Positions 60,492-64,000 of a stretch of 64,000 bases of DNA are shown here, piece by piece. The position numbers and the translations under genes were made by a program. The notes beneath the pieces are model-generated. The model ran no database searches and was not told the DNA's origin. It was given only the letters and a program-made list of their open reading frames with translations. Location: contig CM060075.1 in NCBI GenBank assembly GCA_030533445.1, positions 39,951,219 to 40,015,218 of the forward strand, in the 5' to 3' direction. Position 1 is the first letter of the stretch. Every line of letters starts with the position of its first letter. This DNA is from Cyprinodon diabolis. Lineage: Eukaryota > Chordata > Actinopteri > Cyprinodontiformes > Cyprinodontidae.

Positions 60492-60971
60492 TGTCATGGT
60501 TTTGGTTATGTTGTGCTTTACTTTGCTCCTTTTCTAGTTTTATTGGTTTAATTCCTATTTTGTTGTAATTTCTAGATTTATGTTAGTTCTCATGTTTTTC
60601 TGTTGTCCTCTTGTGTGTGTGTGTGTGTTCCTTTCCCCTTGGCTCCCTCGTTGTCTCCTCACACCTGTTCCTTGTCAGCTCGTTAGCCCTCCCTTTGTCT
60701 CTGTCAGCAATTTATGCTCTCCCTCTGCTCTCACTCTTTGTTGGTTCCTCTGTTGTTGCTGGTCCTGTCATCGCTGCAATCGTTTCCCCTCATCTCTCAC
60801 TGGCTCCTTCTACGTGTTTTCCCTTGATGTCTCCATGGTTCTGGTCTGTTACATTTTTGTTGGATTTTTGGACTACCTTTGTTAACCATTTTCATAATTA
60901 AACTACAAGTATTCACCTCAGCCTCTCTGCCTCTGCATTTGGGTCCTCCAAACCTCAACCAAGACGTGACA
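60492..60971 (+). mobile_element. Solo LTR with perfect target duplication
   Basis: It begins TGTCATGG and ends GTGACA, flanked by AGGAG on both sides (60487-60491 and 60972-60976). It contains a (GT)n run near 60613 and an AATTAAAC word near 60896. Related to 27823-28409 and to the fragment at 53345. The overlapping open frames are artefacts. Confidence 0.85.
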
Positions 60972-60976
60972 AGGAG

Positions 60977-61380
60977 GCTGTGTAAGTCAGTCTTATCTCT
61001 CATGACCTTGGTTTGGAGCCTGTGAAGCTAACAACATACATATCTTAACAGTTTTTACGCCACCGAGCATCTGTTAGATGGTAATGCTACAGACCATTCT
61101 CACTGGTAACTGCATCAAAGTTGCTGGCTCAAAGATTATGACATATTATAGCAGGGAGCAGATGTTCCTAGTACTGCATACTGTTCAAAATATTTTATTG
61201 TTATGCTGTACTTAACAGTTCTGGCTTAGTGGAATAATAATATTCCACAATTATACAGCACTAATACGAATTCATGTTTTTTAAAGAATTATACATTATG
61301 TGTGTGTGTGTTTTCTCTGCAGTCATCTAGGAGAATTCTATGTAATTAAAGTTCAACTGCTCAACCAATTTAATGTTTAT
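60977..61380. other. No gene seen
   Basis: AT-rich spacer with a short (TG)n run near 61300. Confidence 0.35.
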
Positions 61381-61654
61381 ATTATATAGAACCATGAATT
61401 CATTTAAAGTCGTACGGACGCAGCTGCTCCAACCGTTGCATTTCTGAATTCTTCCGAGTGGTGCCCGACTTTACATGAGTGAATAAAGTGAATGTAATTG
61501 GTCGTTTATCGAGGGGGCGGGATTGTTGTGGCGGAAGATCTACAAGCAAGTTTGGTTGTGGCCGGTGTCTCGGAAGCATCCTGCTAACAGTTAGCAACTT
61601 AGTGCTAGTAGATTCCCAATGGGAATTTAAATTTGGGACCAAGTAGCACTTAGA

Positions 61655-61940
61655 AATGACCCTGTCAAAGAATGCTATGGACAGCAGAAACATGCATGAG
61701 GAGGAGAGTTTTGTGTCGGAGGTCGTGGATGAGTCTCCTCTGTCATACATTTTTATTTAGAGGAGGAAAGCGGGATGAAGATGTTGTGGAAGAGGAAGCC
61801 AGGGCGGCAGAAGCTTGGTTTGGTGTAGAAGGCTTACAGCAACGCTGCCAGTTCTGTTAGCTCTACACCTGCCGAAGACACAGACATCCATCCCCGTGAA
61901 CACTGGGACGGAACTCAACGGGAAAGGAAAGATTCTTAAT
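61655..61940 (+). pseudogene. Acidic protein N-terminus broken by two frameshifts
   Basis: An ATG at about 61656 opens MTLSKNAMDSRNMHEEESFV and continues acidic to LSYIF. The pattern then shifts frame at a T-run (about 61750) to RGGKRDEDVVEEEARAAEAW, and shifts again near 61842 to an STPAEDTDIHPREHWDG stretch. The protein-like character is maintained across three frames, with CpG and GGGCGG upstream (about 61400-61540). I do not recognise the family; it could be a transposon-derived gene or a degraded host first exon. Confidence 0.4.
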
Positions 61941-62595
61941 TCTTATTTCAACCGTTGCATTTATTAGTTGAGACATATGAATCGAGATGCTGTGACCAAA
62001 AAAAATGTGATTGACAGATGACTGTTGATATATGGTTGGCCGAATTTAGGTGTACAAGCTGACGCATAACTAACTCGCCTGCATAAAATAACAAAACAAA
62101 CACAGGGTTTAAGAAAGGATTCTTTTTTAAATAGAAATTTAAAAAAGTAGTCTGATAAAGAGAACATTTACATACATATTAAAGCCAGATTGATTTGACA
62201 TTCAAATATGATTTCCCTAAGGCTTTAAATAGCACCAATATATAAATATGTTTACAAGCAAGAGGCTTCATGAAAATCTGATTTCTTTAGTGATTTCTTT
62301 AGAAAATTTAGAAGTCTTGATCTCTGCCTTTAAAGGTCTTGTTCTTGTCTCTCTCTCAGTACTCCCTCATGGTTAGAGGAGTCTTTACTACAACACTTGT
62401 TCATTGTGATCAGTATAGCTTGACTTGAAGTGGTTTCAGTTCATTCTAATCTATTAACAGACACAATACATTTTCATTGTCTGACATTATCACAAAAATG
62501 TAGCACATTAAGGCAAAACGTATTCAAAGAGAAATGAAAACTCTGGAGTTCCCCCTGGTCCTGATATCTTGACTGATTTATTTTCTTTCTCCCAG
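61941..62595. other. No gene seen
   Basis: AT-rich. A possible acceptor TCTCTCTCAG at about 62360 is followed by a short open stretch, which is not enough to call an exon. Confidence 0.3.
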
Positions 62596-63173
62596 CGATC
62601 GCACCAGGAAGCAGTTTGATTTAGGCATCACCTTAAAAGGTACAACATGTGTCTCTATTATTAATATGAGCCTATTTAATGACACTTTCTCACAAGTCAC
62701 AATGTTTAGACTCTAAAGCTACTTAGAACACCTGTCAATACATATCTGGATTTCCCCAAATCTTTCTCATTTTTTGCTGTTTAGTTAATACTAGATTCCA
62801 AGAACCAGAAGTTGTCATCGAAAAAAATTTTCAATCTTTTTTAGAATTAGAAAGAAAGAAACAGGTTATGTATCTTTACAGAGTGTGTACATGTCTTGAT
62901 TTTTTCTTACTACTTAGACTTTGTTATATTTATACTGGGATACATAGATATTTTTTTTCTAAACGTTAAACTGATGAAGTCGGTTTATGTTTGAGGCTTT
63001 GCAATGTAAATAAAGAAAATGGTTATTGGGTGGATAACTTCTACTTGTGTATGTCATTTTCTCAGAAGATTCCACCATGGCCTCTCAGCTGATCCTCCTT
63101 ATGCTGCTTATCATTATTGCAATCATGGGTGTCTTCTTCATTTTGAGATGTGCAATAAGTGAATTCTATGCTG
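62596..63173 (+). CDS. Unidentified single-pass membrane protein, two internal exons
   Basis: Exon 62596-62639 (acceptor TTTTCTTTCTCCCAG, donor GTACAA) reads phase 2 to phase 1: DRTRKQFDLGITLK. Exon 63066-63173 (acceptor TTCTCAG, donor GTATGT) enters and leaves in phase 1: EDSTMASQ, a transmembrane stretch LILLMLLIIIAIMGVFFIL, then RCAISEFYA. The phases match, which supports a real transcript. The layout (short stalk, transmembrane exon, phase 1) resembles the immune receptors in this window, but no Ig exon was found upstream and the rest would lie beyond 64000. I cannot name the family. Confidence 0.5.
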
Positions 63174-63643
63174 GTATGTTCTAGTTTTTCAATGCATGGT
63201 ATTTATTTCAAAATATTTGGCAGTAAAATAATGAATGAAAATCCTTTTAGATGTAAGTGGATGATAAAATGTACTTTAGACTCAGACCTATAAATACAAA
63301 TTTAATTTGTTAAAAAAAGATAATGAGTATTATTGAAAGGTATATTACGATACAGTGTCCTTTTACCAAAGATAGAAACTCATCCTAAAACCAGACCTCT
63401 GCTAAAATATATACAACACTCAAAATCTGTCATCTTTAGCATATGTGGTTGACAGCAAAGTCCATGTGATGTAAATCTTCTGAATACAGGGACGAAAAAA
63501 GGTATGCCAAGCCTTTTAAAAATGATCCAGAGGCCTGTACCATAAAGCAAACTCCACCCACCCAATCCAGTGTAATGTATCGACAGCAATAATAGTCAGG
63601 TACCACAAAGCTAATGATCATCTCGCCAACTTTTTTTTTTTTT
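63174..63643. other. Probable intron
   Basis: AT-rich sequence after the transmembrane exon. The minus open frames 63380-63621 are unsupported. A T-run (63631-63643) ends at the SINE tail. Confidence 0.35.
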
Positions 63644-63885
63644 GTCTCTTCAAGCTTTTATTGTCATTACACTGTGAAAAGTACAGAGCAACCAAATTAA
63701 CTCTCTGCATTTAACTCATCCCCTTGGGGAGCAGTGGGCTGCAATTGTGCGGCGATCGGGGAGCAGTGTGGGGTTAAGGGTCTTGCTGAGTGAGCCAGAG
63801 TGTCATTCTGTGGGATTGGGTCTTGAGCTCAGAACCTCTGGATTCCAAAAAAAAAATGCCCTAACCACTAGTCCACACTCCCCAC
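63644..63885 (-). repeat. tRNA-derived SINE
   Basis: On the minus strand it starts GTGGGGAGTGTGGACTAGTG (A box) with a B box GGTTCTGAGCTCAAG, and ends AATGACAATAAAAGC plus a tail. It is the same family as 8012-8235 and shares its whole body. Confidence 0.88.
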
Positions 63886-64000
63886 AAACCGACCCGAGCT
63901 TTGATCGATCATGAATCTGTTAACGCGCTCCAACAAAGGGGCTGTTTCAAGGTAGCAGACCAACCAAGAATGGAGAAGGATTTGCACTGATTTGCATTGT

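Noticed and set aside
60580..60901. Two overlapping leucine- and cysteine-rich frames
   Set aside because: They fall inside the solo LTR at 60492-60971 and reflect its pyrimidine-rich composition.

Overview
The window looks like teleost fish nuclear DNA, probably from a percomorph or cyprinodontiform. It is AT-rich and intron-containing, has no operons, and is dominated by fish-type transposable elements (L2 and I/Nimb-like LINEs, hAT and pogo-like DNA transposons, tRNA-derived SINEs, a Ty1/copia element, solo LTRs). Between the repeats are exons of immune-type immunoglobulin-superfamily receptors. All gene models were assembled by eye from splice sites, phase and protein patterns.

Layout. 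1-7640: transposon debris; a hAT element (1912-7392, perfect 8-bp target duplication) carries a very young 4.5-kb copia element (2554-7071, LTRs differing at one base). 8012-8235: SINE. 9325-9388: orphan minus-strand signal-peptide exon. 9463-11840: three decayed I/Nimb-like LINE pieces. 12822-15546: pogo/Tigger-like element with a nested hAT element and a large internal inverted repeat. 17858-19605 and 25709-29118: two minus-strand butyrophilin/MOG-like genes (A and B), each with leader, V-set, stalk, transmembrane and tail exons. 29366-34300: a nearly intact L2 LINE (minus). 40203-47764: a plus-strand Fc-receptor-like gene with two Ig domains and a transmembrane exon, followed by a decayed partial duplicate (49210-52200). 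53000-61000: LTR fragments, solo LTRs, microsatellites and a SINE. 61380-61960: CpG-containing stretch with a broken acidic reading frame. 62596-63173: two plus-strand exons of an unidentified membrane protein. The window ends in a minus-strand SINE.

Biology. Genes A and B encode predicted type I surface proteins with a B7/butyrophilin V domain. Their V exons are almost identical while leaders, membrane segments and tails differ, which suggests recent duplication or gene conversion. The Fc-receptor-like gene is a separate family; its first Ig exon lacks a phase-compatible GT donor, so it may be a pseudogene or encode a truncated secreted form. No RNA genes, CRISPR arrays or bacterial-type systems were seen. 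I did not find a convincing undescribed system; the most notable items are the mosaic receptor pair, the Fc-receptor-like splice defect and the copia element with a half-tRNA-type primer site.
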